NCBI GenBank assembly: GCA_913053815.1
Contig: CAJXGK010000147.1
Location: forward strand, 1 to 5,573
DNA: 5,573 nucleotides
Direction of reading: 5' to 3'
Origin: an uncultured Rhodanobacteraceae bacterium
GTDB lineage: Bacteria > Pseudomonadota > Gammaproteobacteria > Xanthomonadales > Rhodanobacteraceae
Shown: positions 5,546 through 5,573 of the stretch, piece after piece
How positions within the stretch are numbered: the first letter of the stretch is position 1
How the letters are laid out: every line of letters starts with the position of its first letter
Translations under genes and position numbers: made by a program
Notes under the pieces: generated by a model
Told to the model about the DNA's origin: nothing
The model's input: the letters and a program-made list of their open reading frames with translations, nothing else
Databases searched by the model: none

Positions 5546-5573
5546 CAGACAAATTGCCGATTTTCTTCAGCCG
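5545..5573 (-). CDS. 3' end of an upstream gene coupled to the Xre gene (partial)
   Basis: On the - strand the frame ending at TGA 5547-5545 reads AEENRQFV-stop and is open to the window edge. The stop shares one base with the Xre ATG (TGATG), the usual overlap of translationally coupled genes, and this would explain the missing Shine-Dalgarno of the Xre gene. Only eight residues are visible, so identity cannot be established. A DUF2975 membrane protein is a guess from the usual partner of this Xre type. Confidence 0.4.

Overview
The window looks like ordinary chromosome from a non-enteric gammaproteobacterium. PpsA, the PpsR-type regulator and a YqiB-like DUF1249 protein all resemble gammaproteobacterial versions, and the tRNA-Glu and tRNA-Ala genes are close to the E. 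coli sequences and encode their own CCA. I cannot name a genus from the sequence alone. I see no phage, transposon, CRISPR array or defence system.

Layout, left to right. Positions 1-181 hold the tail of an unplaced open frame, a 17-bp palindrome and a sigma70-like promoter. A class I SAM-dependent methyltransferase of the phospholipid N-methyltransferase (PmtA) type follows on the + strand (about 251-883). It converges on ppsA (phosphoenolpyruvate synthase, - strand, 943-3306), with a strong imperfect hairpin between the two stops. A 195-bp divergent region (3307-3501) carries the ppsA promoter, whose -35 box lies inside a 7-8-7 inverted repeat. On the other side is ppsR (+, 3502-4329), the bifunctional kinase/pyrophosphorylase that switches PEP synthase off and on. 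A DUF1249 gene starts 33 bp after ppsR. Its frame has no stop before a strong bidirectional terminator at 4866-4895 and formally runs on into the antisense of a tRNA gene. tRNA-Glu(UUC) and tRNA-Ala(GGC) follow on the - strand (5015-5173) behind a convincing stable-RNA promoter. A small Xre/Cro-type regulator (-, 5315-5545) ends the window. Its start overlaps the stop of another - strand gene that is cut by the window edge.

Working together: PpsA makes PEP from pyruvate and ATP for gluconeogenesis. PpsR, transcribed divergently, should phosphorylate the Thr two residues before the PpsA catalytic His (T413, H415) in an ADP-dependent way and reverse this with phosphate. DUF1249 is probably co-transcribed with ppsR, but its role is unknown. 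The methyltransferase and the Xre gene show no functional link to the pps genes.

The observation most worth a second look is the DUF1249 frame crossing its own terminator, which predicts a non-stop mRNA unless the sequence carries an indel or the terminator leaks. The other second-look items are the operator-like repeat over the ppsA -35 box and the palindrome plus promoter ahead of the methyltransferase. Nothing here clearly amounts to a new biological system.
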